This document shows positions 1-6,585 of a DNA stretch of 7,583 nt, in pieces. The position numbers were made by a program, and so were the translations under genes. The notes under the pieces were generated by a model. That model made no database searches. It saw only the letters and a program-made list of their open reading frames with translations, and was not told where the DNA came from. This DNA comes from Candidatus Woesearchaeota archaeon (GTDB lineage Archaea > Nanobdellota > Nanobdellia > Woesearchaeales > SKIA01), in assembly GCA_007116645.1 (NCBI GenBank), contig SKIA01000024.1, forward strand, positions 1-7,583. Direction: 5' to 3'. Each line of letters opens with the position of its first letter. Position 1 is the first letter of the stretch.

Positions 1-1244
1 ACAATTTCTTGTGGGTTTGCAACAAAGAACACTCTGTCAGCGCTCTTGTCAATAACGTCTTTGTTAAACGACTCAATGTTAGTAAAGTATTCTTGTTGTG
101 AAAGTGTTTTATCAGAAGAAGAAATGCCCATCTCCTTTGCTTGACGCAAAAAAGCCTCCGCAGTAAAACCGCGTCTTTTCAAAGCACGGAAAAACGGCAA
201 ACGAATATCATCCCATCCACGATACTCTCCTTCTTCAATGAGCTTTCGAGTCTTAGTCGTTGAGAGGCGCAAATCAGTAAAGTTAATGCGGCCAACATTA
301 TACACGACAGGAATGGGCTTTCCAAAATAATTATACATGTACTCTTGACGCTTAGCATTGTCGGCATGGTCTTTTGCACGTAAAACGTGCGTGATGCCCA
401 TTTCAATATCGTCAACGGACACAGAAAAATTCATGAGCGGCCAGACACGATACTTAACGCCTTGTCGAGGATGTTCGGACAGATTAACTCGCATAGCAGG
501 CCAATCCCTCATAGCAGGATTTTTATGCTCAACATCTGTTTTTACGCGCATCACTGCATCACCAGGAATATAAGATGTTAACATGAGCTGCCAACGCTCA
601 AGAGCAATAGCGGGAGGAAGTTCTCGGCACGGACAGGCCTCTTTATTATTGATTAACTCGCGAAACGCCTCAGGATCGCACGTACACACATACGCCCACC
701 CAGCAGACAGCATGCGCTCAGCATACGCGTAATACAGCTCCATGCGCTCTGACTGTACCGCTACCTCGGCAATGTTATCGTGCGTATACCAGATAGCATC
801 TTCAACAAGCAAGTCGTATGCAGGAGGATAAATGTTTTCAGGATTCGTATCAGCAATGCGCAAAATGAGCTTGCCATCATTGCGAGCGGCAAGCAGGTGA
901 TTAAGACCAAGTGTATATGCGTGACCGATATGCATCGGACCAGAAGGACTTGGCTCAAAACGAAGAACAGGCGATGGGTGGTCGAGCTCAAAGGGGTCGC
1001 GAACCTCTTTTTCAGGAGCACCAGAGCCGCCCAAGTCATCAAGCATTGATTGCTGCTCATCAACAGAGAGCGCATTGATCTCTGTCGCAAGACGAGATGC
1101 CAACTCAGATACTACCTTCGCATCGCTGCGCATATCAGGAAACTCTCTCATGACAGCACCGATAGCTGCTGCCGGAGTACAAGTTCCTTCGTACTTAATG
1201 GCGTTATCTAGTAGCACTCGGCGGATAAAACTCTCTAATTCCAT
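1..1244 (-). CDS. gltX: Glutamyl-tRNA synthetase, archaeal type (3' end outside window)
   Basis: Charges tRNA(Glu) with glutamate in the cytoplasm; in archaea lacking GlnRS the same type usually also makes Glu-tRNA(Gln) for the GatDE amidotransferase. I translated 414 residues from ATG at 1244 to the window edge; family members are around 550-570 residues, so the anticodon-binding C-terminal part is missing. Residues 1-90 are the helical N-terminal extension typical of archaeal enzymes. The class I signature is PSPSGPMHIGH, with HIGH at 105-108, and the KMSKS equivalent is LSTTK at 327-331, followed by the family segment GEYRGWDD. Two CxC pairs (C187/C189 and C204/C206) suit the zinc site often seen in this insertion. 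The start agrees with the TATA position upstream, which predicts a nearly leaderless mRNA; GAGGTG lies only about 2 bases from the ATG, too close to act as a normal Shine-Dalgarno. An in-frame TTG 9 bases upstream is a weaker alternative. The gene probably has its own promoter, independent of the glycan operon. Confidence 0.96.
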   Translation of the reverse strand, partial: MELESFIRRVLLDNAIKYEGTCTPAAAIGAVMREFPDMRSDAKVVSELASRLATEINALSVDEQQSMLDDLGGSGAPEKEVRDPFELDHPSPVLRFEPSPSGPMHIGHAYTLGLNHLLAARNDGKLILRIADTNPENIYPPAYDLLVEDAIWYTHDNIAEVAVQSERMELYYAYAERMLSAGWAYVCTCDPEAFRELINNKEACPCRELPPAIALERWQLMLTSYIPGDAVMRVKTDVEHKNPAMRDWPAMRVNLSEHPRQGVKYRVWPLMNFSVSVDDIEMGITHVLRAKDHADNAKRQEYMYNYFGKPIPVVYNVGRINFTDLRLSTTKTRKLIEEGEYRGWDDIRLPFFRALKRRGFTAEAFLRQAKEMGISSSDKTLSQQEYFTNIESFNKDVIDKSADRVFFVANPQEI

Positions 1245-1258
1245 ACACCTCAAGAGTC

Positions 1259-1270
1259 ATGCAATTGCAT
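1259..1270. promoter_or_regulatory. 12-bp perfect palindrome in gltX core promoter (possible operator)
   Basis: ATGCAATTGCAT is a perfect 6+6 palindrome. It overlaps the downstream edge of the TATA box and ends about 15 bases before the gltX start codon. A dimeric regulator bound here would block TBP/TFB or RNA polymerase. Symmetry and placement are seen; binding is inferred, and in AT-rich intergenic DNA a chance palindrome is possible. Confidence 0.35.
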
Positions 1271-1283
1271 ATAAATCTTTGCC
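1267..1283 (-). promoter_or_regulatory. Archaeal BRE/TATA promoter of gltX
   Basis: On the minus strand this reads GGCAAAGATTTATATGC. TTTATATG (1275-1268) is a good archaeal TATA box, and the purine-rich AAAGA before it fits a TFB recognition element. The usual 25-27 base distance from the TATA centre puts the start site near 1245, so the mRNA would start at or one base before the ATG at 1244. The element begins just after the stop codon of the small upstream ORF (1287-1285). The position is seen in sequence; promoter activity is inferred. Confidence 0.72.
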
Positions 1284-1284
1284 G

Positions 1285-1413
1285 CTAGTTACCGCCCCAA
1301 ACTTCGTAATAATGTACATAGTCGCCATCTTCATAGTATCCCTCCAATGGATCTTTTTCAAGATCTAAATCAAACTTGCTACGACTTGCGTGTTGTTTAC
1401 GTTCCGAAATCAT
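1285..1413 (-). CDS. Small acidic, Tyr-rich protein of unknown function (42 aa)
   Basis: I do not recognise this protein. It starts with a basic stretch (MISERKQHASRSK) and then becomes strongly acidic, with a tyrosine-rich tail (two YY pairs, ending EVWGGN). It has no membrane segment, signal peptide or cysteines, so it should be a small cytoplasmic, perhaps nucleic-acid- or protein-binding peptide. The start at 1413 is chosen because GGGGTGAT lies 3 bases upstream, a near-ideal match to the archaeal anti-Shine-Dalgarno. The same frame stays open to an ATG at 1476, giving 63 residues, but that start has no ribosome binding site and would run through the palindromic repeats. It lies 78 bases after the GH8-like gene and 40 bases before gltX, on the same strand. 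The ribosome site is the main support for a real gene; the short length keeps confidence moderate. Confidence 0.6.
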   Translation of the reverse strand: MISERKQHASRSKFDLDLEKDPLEGYYEDGDYVHYYEVWGGN

Positions 1414-1416
1414 ACT

Positions 1417-1424
1417 ATCACCCC
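1417..1424 (-). promoter_or_regulatory. Strong ribosome binding site for the 42-aa ORF
   Basis: GGGGTGAT followed by AGT and ATG (1413) matches the GGAGGTGAT consensus complementary to the archaeal 16S rRNA 3' end, at ideal spacing. It decides the start at 1413 over the in-frame ATG at 1476 and is the best evidence that this small ORF is translated. Confidence 0.7.
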
Positions 1425-1433
1425 TCCATAATT

Positions 1434-1446
1434 GCTTATGGACCAT
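1434..1446. repeat. Palindromic 13-mer repeat, copy 1
   Basis: Plus strand GCTTATGGACCAT. It matches copy 2 (1464-1476, GCATATGGTCCAT) at 11 of 13 positions, in direct orientation, 30 bases start to start (about three helical turns, same DNA face). Its core ATGGACCAT is itself palindromic around one central base. It lies upstream of the 42-aa ORF and is a candidate operator half or part of an RNA stem. Confidence 0.6.
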
Positions 1447-1463
1447 GCCTATAAGAGGGTTAA

Positions 1464-1476
1464 GCATATGGTCCAT
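1464..1476. repeat. Palindromic 13-mer repeat, copy 2
   Basis: Plus strand GCATATGGTCCAT. With flanking bases (1466-1478) it makes ATATGGTCCATAT, a perfect 6-1-6 palindrome. A minus-strand TATA-like ATATATGG overlaps its outer edge (1480-1473). Because both cores are palindromic, the copies can also pair with each other in RNA, with a 9-bp core stem, a 2-base bulge, two more pairs and a loop of about 15 bases. Confidence 0.6.
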
Positions 1477-1491
1477 ATATCAACAGGACAC

Positions 1492-2739
1492 TTAACTAAA
1501 CCGCGGCGCAAAACCCTCGATTTCCTGCAAGGTCAAAATAGCTTCTTGCATTGTAAACTGTCCAACGCGCGCATCTTCATCAGAGCCTTCAATAAACGCA
1601 CCATAGTGAGGCGAGTCACGATCAAGATCTTGGAATGACCGCATACGATTCTCCATGATGTTAGCAAATGACTCTTCGCCCAAAGCGCTTGCTGCGCGAG
1701 CAACCAAAGCGTACGTCCAAACAGACTCGTAATCTACGGCGGGCTCGCCAGAAGAAGTATACGCTGCGTACAACCGTGCATCCTCAAGAAATTTATCCAC
1801 ATAAAAATTAAGAGACTTCTGAGCAGACGCCATAAGCACAGGATCGTTACTTTCCGCAAAACGCACCATAACCCACAAACTATTAATGCTATACGCACCA
1901 CCATCAATGCCTGTACCATAGCCACTCTCAGGCCAATACTCAGAATTATACAAACCGTTTTCTAACTGCGCTCCAAGAGTTATCTCGCGCATACGTTCAG
2001 CAACACTGATCCACACACCGCGCCTCGTATCGGCAAGCCGGTCATACACTTCAAAATCACTGTAGGCAAGATAGGAAACTTCTCCTCTCCAAGGAGTATC
2101 ACCAGACATGCCCCCGTAGGCTGCCATACGGTAATCATCAGTAATAACGATTTCTTCAAGACTGGTAGCCAACGTATCAATCATCTGAGTATATCGCTGA
2201 TCACCACCCCAACGATCAGTGGCAATGTACAACGCTCTTAATGCTCGCAACTCCGCATCCGGAGCAATGTTTCTACCCTCTCCTACGCCCTGACGATTAC
2301 CATCAAGACGCCACATAAGATAATCGCCTTGCGGGTGCAACATATAAGTCTCAATGTAGTTAAGAGTCTGATCAAAAGACTCCTGATCATCATTCTGACT
2401 AGAAATCTGCAAATAATAGCTTATGGCCTCACTGTTAGTATCATCATACCGCTCAACAGGATTTTCCGTTAAAGAATGAAATGTATTAATGTGACCATCA
2501 GGCTGGCGCAAGTGCTCTTCAAAGTATGCGAGTGCCGCAGACAGCGACTCGCTTGTCGGGATGGAAGAATAGGCCACAGTGGGTCTTGCATCGGGAAAGT
2601 CCTGCGGCTGAGGCGTGGGCGGCGCGCGATCAATTACTCCTTGTTCTACTAACACCAAAAATATTCCTCCCACAACCAGATATGCGGCAATGAGAAGAAC
2701 CAAAATCAGCACTTTTCCAATTTCATCTGAAGCCTTCAT
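1492..2739 (-). CDS. Membrane-anchored GH8-like six-hairpin glycosidase
   Basis: Probably a surface enzyme or binding protein that trims the polysaccharide made by the upstream genes. This 415-residue protein has a short cytoplasmic N-terminus, one membrane anchor (about residues 9-31), a proline-rich linker (39-48) and a large outside domain (about 60-410). That domain follows glycoside hydrolase family 8 order: TNSEAISYYLQ (101-111) matches the SEGxGYGM block with the general acid, here E104; APDAELRALRALYIA (159-173) matches the ATDADLxxxxALLxA block, here D161; YLAYSDFEVYDRLA (223-236) matches the PSYF region; GGAYSINSLW (280-289) lies where GH8a enzymes have YDAxR with the catalytic base. 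There Ser284 appears to replace the Asp, so a different base or lost catalysis is possible. I see no N-X-S/T sequon outside the membrane. The ATG overlaps the previous stop (ATGA), and GGAAGTGG lies 4 bases upstream of it. A non-catalytic (alpha/alpha)6 glycan-binding protein is the main alternative. Confidence 0.8.
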   Translation of the reverse strand: MKASDEIGKVLILVLLIAAYLVVGGIFLVLVEQGVIDRAPPTPQPQDFPDARPTVAYSSIPTSESLSAALAYFEEHLRQPDGHINTFHSLTENPVERYDDTNSEAISYYLQISSQNDDQESFDQTLNYIETYMLHPQGDYLMWRLDGNRQGVGEGRNIAPDAELRALRALYIATDRWGGDQRYTQMIDTLATSLEEIVITDDYRMAAYGGMSGDTPWRGEVSYLAYSDFEVYDRLADTRRGVWISVAERMREITLGAQLENGLYNSEYWPESGYGTGIDGGAYSINSLWVMVRFAESNDPVLMASAQKSLNFYVDKFLEDARLYAAYTSSGEPAVDYESVWTYALVARAASALGEESFANIMENRMRSFQDLDRDSPHYGAFIEGSDEDARVGQFTMQEAILTLQEIEGFAPRFS

Positions 2740-5006
2740 TTTGCCACTTCCTTGTTTTCCACAAATAAATCTCCTCGCTCATTTTCGTATGTTCTTGGGA
2801 TTCTGCGACGAAAGAAAAAAAACCCTAAAAGAACAAAGAATGTGATGATGCTCAGAACACCGCCCACAATGTGTTCGATATTTAAGCGGTACTTAAGGTG
2901 GATTGTGTATTCCCCAAAACGATTTGGGTGAACCACCATATAATCAGGACCGATAGTGCGAATTTCAACTCTTTGCCCATCAACTGTTGCTTGCCAGGAA
3001 CGATCATCAGTCATCTTAATCACCACGGCAGTGTCTTCAGTAGCATCGCGAACCACGATACGGTAGTTATCAGGGTTATCCATGATAAACTCAGCAGTAG
3101 CCTCGTAATCTCGCTCAAGCATATTCACATAGGCACGCAAATACTGTTGTTCTAACAGATCTCTTGCAACAAACTCTTGGCCTACGCTCCCACAGTATGT
3201 TTCCTGAAACATAACTCTGCACCCGGGCTCTAATGAAAGTACCTGTTCAACTTCAGATATCGGAACTGCCTGAGCAAGAGACGGATCGCGAATAGGAATG
3301 TGAAAGTACGAATATCGTTCATTGGCATCAACATACAACAAGTCACCAGATAATTGATTTCGCACTTGCTCATTACGAATAGTATTCGCTTTATTCACAT
3401 ATAAACGAGTCACGCCAGCAGCTTGCAAATACAAAATGGTGTGTTCAGCAGTGTGAAACCCAGAGCTGACAGAAAACATTTCATCAGCATACGAATTCGT
3501 GATTCCTTGCTCGTAATACCCATACACTTGGTGTTGAGAAGTAAAACTATTTCTTACTGCTAAGCTCTGCTCAGTATACGGCATACTAATTCGTCCAGGC
3601 ACATCCTCAAAAATCATTTCTGGCTTATCATCAAGATTATCTATCGTCTGCCAGTCAGCCTGAACACCAAACATCACCACCACTGAAGCCAAGAGGCACG
3701 CAACAATAGCACCGTAATAAAGTATTTTTATTGCGCGGGTACGGGCAAGCGTATATAGCGAGGCAATAAGTGCGGCACTGATAATCATAAACTCAGGAAT
3801 CATACGATGATACTGGACTGAGCTAAGAATATTCATCGGAAAAATATTTAATGCAGCAAAATAATAGAATACGACCATCACAACAAGAACTACAGAAAGC
3901 GCAAAAGACATCGCATAATGAACCACTAAGGGTGTAGATGAATCAGCAGTGGAGTTGCTTTTTGGGCGTTTTACTGCAAGCGCAACCAGAACAAACAACA
4001 AGATGAACGCCAACAGCACAATCGGTCCAGGACCGCGCAAGTTACCAAACGAAAAAAAGAATTCCGAGACGGGAAGAACGTTGTGCATGACGTGATAAAA
4101 CGGAAGATACGAAACACCCATGTGCGCACCTGAAGTAACTTGACTATACGTAAACTGCGCTGCCGACTGAAATCCCCCAAGAAGAAGACTGGAAATAACT
4201 AACGCAACGTACTGTGTAAGTACGTTGTGATGCGCAATTCCTTGCGTGCGTGCGCGACTAGCACTTACTGAAATAACAAACAAGTACAAACCAAGAGTCA
4301 TACACAAAGCAAACCAAATCAACGGATGAGCAAGATATGAAGCAGTCAAAACCACAATCATCCATATCCTAAACGGTCTAAGTGGCTGGCGCAAAAACAC
4401 CAGTAACGACAACGGAAACAACCACAAAAACACTACAGTAATTGGCTCCCAACCAAAGCTTCTCAACGTAAGAAAAGTGTTTGAAAGCAAGAAAAAAGAC
4501 AGCATCGCAGAAAGAATATACCGACCAGAAATTCTCAGACACAACAAAAACGTCGCGAATACAGCAAGTAGCAGTCCCACGATAATAATCATGTTTGCTG
4601 CGTATGCAGGATGCAACCCAAAAATCTTAATGACTCCAACGTGAACTACGTAAAAGCCTGCTTGGTAATACTTAAACAAAGGCATGCCCAAGTACCAATA
4701 CGGATTCCACAATACGTGCGGCCAGTGCTCAAGAATATACTCGGACTTCCAAATGTGCGCTTCTAGGTCCCACGCACCATGAGTAGGGGTTTCTCCCTCA
4801 TTGGTTCTCCAGCCGACGTGATCATACGTTTCTGAAATGTAGTTATCGCCAAAAATAATTTTTTCAGTTAAAAAAAACCAGCTACCAGAAAGGAATAATA
4901 GGCAAAGTAACAACGGAACTATGCGCCACTTAAACTTACTTGCTCGCTGATTCTCATCAAGATATCCAAAGCGGTAATCAGTATCAAGTGATCGGGCTTT
5001 GCTCAT
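2736..5006 (-). CDS. GT-C-like multi-spanning membrane protein, PTPS-related family
   Basis: Likely a membrane glycosyltransferase of the GT-C type acting on the outer face with a lipid-linked sugar, resembling the 6-pyruvoyl-tetrahydropterin-synthase-related membrane family (named for a domain association, not for pterin synthesis). It has 756 residues. A cytoplasmic tail precedes the first helix (about 28-48). The first outer loop carries HGAWDLEAHIWK (76-87), with D80 and E82 as candidate catalytic acids, then WNPYWYLGMPLFKYY (100-114), the family hallmark. About 11-12 further helices end near 447. An outer domain (450-708) follows, with C596/C605 as a possible disulfide and a C-terminal WQATVDG (671-677) typical of these proteins. 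A last helix (711-733) leads to a basic tail. The start at 5006 is chosen over the in-frame ATG at 5084 because AGGAGTG (5018-5012) sits 5 bases upstream and the ATG overlaps the GT2 stop as ATGA; the longer form would add 26 cysteine-rich residues inside the GT2 gene. Substrate unknown; a flippase-like role is possible. Confidence 0.82.
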   Translation of the reverse strand: MSKARSLDTDYRFGYLDENQRASKFKWRIVPLLLCLLFLSGSWFFLTEKIIFGDNYISETYDHVGWRTNEGETPTHGAWDLEAHIWKSEYILEHWPHVLWNPYWYLGMPLFKYYQAGFYVVHVGVIKIFGLHPAYAANMIIIVGLLLAVFATFLLCLRISGRYILSAMLSFFLLSNTFLTLRSFGWEPITVVFLWLFPLSLLVFLRQPLRPFRIWMIVVLTASYLAHPLIWFALCMTLGLYLFVISVSASRARTQGIAHHNVLTQYVALVISSLLLGGFQSAAQFTYSQVTSGAHMGVSYLPFYHVMHNVLPVSEFFFSFGNLRGPGPIVLLAFILLFVLVALAVKRPKSNSTADSSTPLVVHYAMSFALSVVLVVMVVFYYFAALNIFPMNILSSVQYHRMIPEFMIISAALIASLYTLARTRAIKILYYGAIVACLLASVVVMFGVQADWQTIDNLDDKPEMIFEDVPGRISMPYTEQSLAVRNSFTSQHQVYGYYEQGITNSYADEMFSVSSGFHTAEHTILYLQAAGVTRLYVNKANTIRNEQVRNQLSGDLLYVDANERYSYFHIPIRDPSLAQAVPISEVEQVLSLEPGCRVMFQETYCGSVGQEFVARDLLEQQYLRAYVNMLERDYEATAEFIMDNPDNYRIVVRDATEDTAVVIKMTDDRSWQATVDGQRVEIRTIGPDYMVVHPNRFGEYTIHLKYRLNIEHIVGGVLSIITFFVLLGFFFFRRRIPRTYENERGDLFVENKEVAK

Positions 5007-6568
5007 GCGCGCACTCCTGTCTGTGAAGCTTTGCCAACAAACAAAATGCTTGAGGTGAGTACAACAGCATAAAACAAGAGCCATACAGAGATAGGAAGAT
5101 ATGTCCGTACTTGCTGGGTATCACTTGCGATAGCTACGTTGTACAGCGCAAATACTGATACTAAAAAGCACACGAGCGCAAGTAAAAGATTCCATTTGAT
5201 ATCCCATAACCCAGAACGTGCTTCGACTTTACTTGTACGTACAAAACCTGCGTACCTTCGAAACAACGCATTTATGGCTGCGCGGGTATACACAAACAAG
5301 CTATTAGTGATTAAACTGTACTGAAGAAAAGCGTCAAATAACGTAACCTTATCATCTTCTGTACGACTGTTAAGAGCGACAAAAATCATCATAATCCCAA
5401 CCATAACGTTTACATACAGCAATCCGAGCACGAAATTAGTAAGCCACATATGGTGTGTTGGCATCCCGGTAAGCACAGAGATGAGCGGGACAAGAATATA
5501 GATGAGCGTGGCAACTCCGATAAGCCACCAACCCACCGTAAAGAACGTGTGCATCTGATGTAAAAACGAGTGCGGACCCCATGCAAGCTTTCCTAGTCCT
5601 TCTCGCAAGATAGCAAGGTTACCATTTGCCCACCGATATTGCTGCGTGACATACGCTGACCAATCAGGAGGAGCATACCCTTTAACAAGCACCTCGGGAA
5701 CGAACACCCCATACCATCCGCGGCGATTCGCACGTAGCCCCAAGTCAATATCCTCAGTGCTTGTATAATAAGAAAATCCACCTATTTGACGAAACATCTC
5801 AGTGCGAGCAATCACATTTGTTCCACAAAAAGGCAGTGCGCCGTCGCGAGCTTTACTGATACATTGCGTCTGATAAAAAATGTTGGTGCCAATTTTTGCT
5901 GCTCGACGCAAAGGAGTATCATCGTTAATGTAATACTGAGGCGTCTGAACAAAAAAGACGTCTGGATCACTAAAGTAATCCATTGTGACTTGAAGAAACG
6001 CTTTTTCGGGGGCTTGATCGCTATCAAGAATAACGAAATATTCTTCTTGAATAGCTTTGGCTACTGCATGATTAATGTTACCTGCTTTAAAGCCTGTATT
6101 ATCAGGCCTTCTCACAAGAATTGCGCCGTACTTTTTACTTAAGTCCTGCATATCTTTTTTGTGCTGATCATTATTGCTATCATCGAGCAAATAGATTTTC
6201 TTGTCAGGCCAATTGACCTTGGTGCAGGCCTTTAGCGTTCGCTCAACAGTATCTTTTGGCTCGTTAAATACGGGAATGCAAAAAGCGACTGCGGGCTTAT
6301 TCTTAAGAGGCTTAGGAGTTTTGGGTCGGTAACGGTCAGTAAATAAGTTGTACAAAAAATATGCTGCAAACCCGAAACTAAATAGTTCTACAAGAAAAAT
6401 GGGGATGCTTAGTGGATATCGAGTAAGACTATTGATAGGGAACTGATGGGTGGTTGTGTATTGAATGATGGTGGTTGATAAGTAGTACATCACGATAAAC
6501 AAACTGGTAATCCCAAACACTGCAAAGAAGATGAAGTGGGGCGTTCTTTGTGCTTTGATGTATGTCAT
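5003..6568 (-). CDS. Processive family 2 glycosyltransferase, cellulose synthase-like
   Basis: Predicted to polymerise a UDP-sugar on the cytoplasmic side and pass the growing chain through its own membrane channel. The 521 residues show two N-terminal helices (about 13-33 and 52-75), a GT-A catalytic domain (93-320) and about five C-terminal helices (340-512). All processive GT2 motifs are present: DDSN with D129/D130, the metal-binding DSD at 182-184, FCGTN at 248-252, TED with the catalytic base candidate D273, and QQYRW at 309-313, the Q(Q/R)xRW motif that holds the acceptor. There is no PilZ domain after the helices, so c-di-GMP control as in BcsA is not expected; BcsA proteins are also longer. 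Sugar specificity cannot be read (cellulose, mannan, GlcNAc polymer or other). It starts 17 bases after the surface protein gene, with a weak AGGA 12 bases upstream, and ends overlapping the next gene by ATGA. Confidence 0.93.
   Translation of the reverse strand: MTYIKAQRTPHFIFFAVFGITSLFIVMYYLSTTIIQYTTTHQFPINSLTRYPLSIPIFLVELFSFGFAAYFLYNLFTDRYRPKTPKPLKNKPAVAFCIPVFNEPKDTVERTLKACTKVNWPDKKIYLLDDSNNDQHKKDMQDLSKKYGAILVRRPDNTGFKAGNINHAVAKAIQEEYFVILDSDQAPEKAFLQVTMDYFSDPDVFFVQTPQYYINDDTPLRRAAKIGTNIFYQTQCISKARDGALPFCGTNVIARTEMFRQIGGFSYYTSTEDIDLGLRANRRGWYGVFVPEVLVKGYAPPDWSAYVTQQYRWANGNLAILREGLGKLAWGPHSFLHQMHTFFTVGWWLIGVATLIYILVPLISVLTGMPTHHMWLTNFVLGLLYVNVMVGIMMIFVALNSRTEDDKVTLFDAFLQYSLITNSLFVYTRAAINALFRRYAGFVRTSKVEARSGLWDIKWNLLLALVCFLVSVFALYNVAIASDTQQVRTYLPISVWLLFYAVVLTSSILFVGKASQTGVRA
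5012..5018 (-). promoter_or_regulatory. Ribosome binding site setting the GT-C-like start at 5006
   Basis: AGGAGTG lies 5 bases before ATG 5006-5004, inside the last codons of the GT2 gene. With the ATGA overlap it supports reinitiation coupling and rules against the longer in-frame start at 5084. Confidence 0.65.
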
Positions 6569-6585
6569 ATAATTACATTTTCCTG

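Noticed and set aside
780..1368. Plus-strand ORFs at 780-1049 and 1075-1368
   Set aside because: Both are antisense to gltX (the second also to the small ORF and promoter region), with shadow-like composition and no family features.
1414..1476. Longer 63-residue version of the small ORF starting at 1476
   Set aside because: No ribosome site before 1476, and the extra codons are made of the palindromic repeats (MDHM and MVHK come from the two copies), while 1413 has a near-ideal site.
1245..1491. tRNA or other structured RNA gene in the intergenic stretches
   Set aside because: No cloverleaf, CCA end, or TTCGA-type T-loop was found on either strand; only the short palindromes described are present.
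2815..2822. Run of eight A (eight T on the coding strand) as a frameshift or slippage site
   Set aside because: It encodes the phenylalanine stretch at the end of the last helix of the GT-C-like protein, and the frame continues normally to the ATGA junction; no alternative product of interest appears.
4861..4880. T-rich and A-rich stretch as a transcription terminator
   Set aside because: It is inside the GT-C-like coding region (first helix, FFLTEK) and has no role as an intergenic signal.
5786..6142. 118-codon plus-strand ORF
   Set aside because: It lies wholly antisense to the catalytic domain of the GT2 gene, has no recognisable domain, and its openness follows from the codons of the real gene on the other strand.
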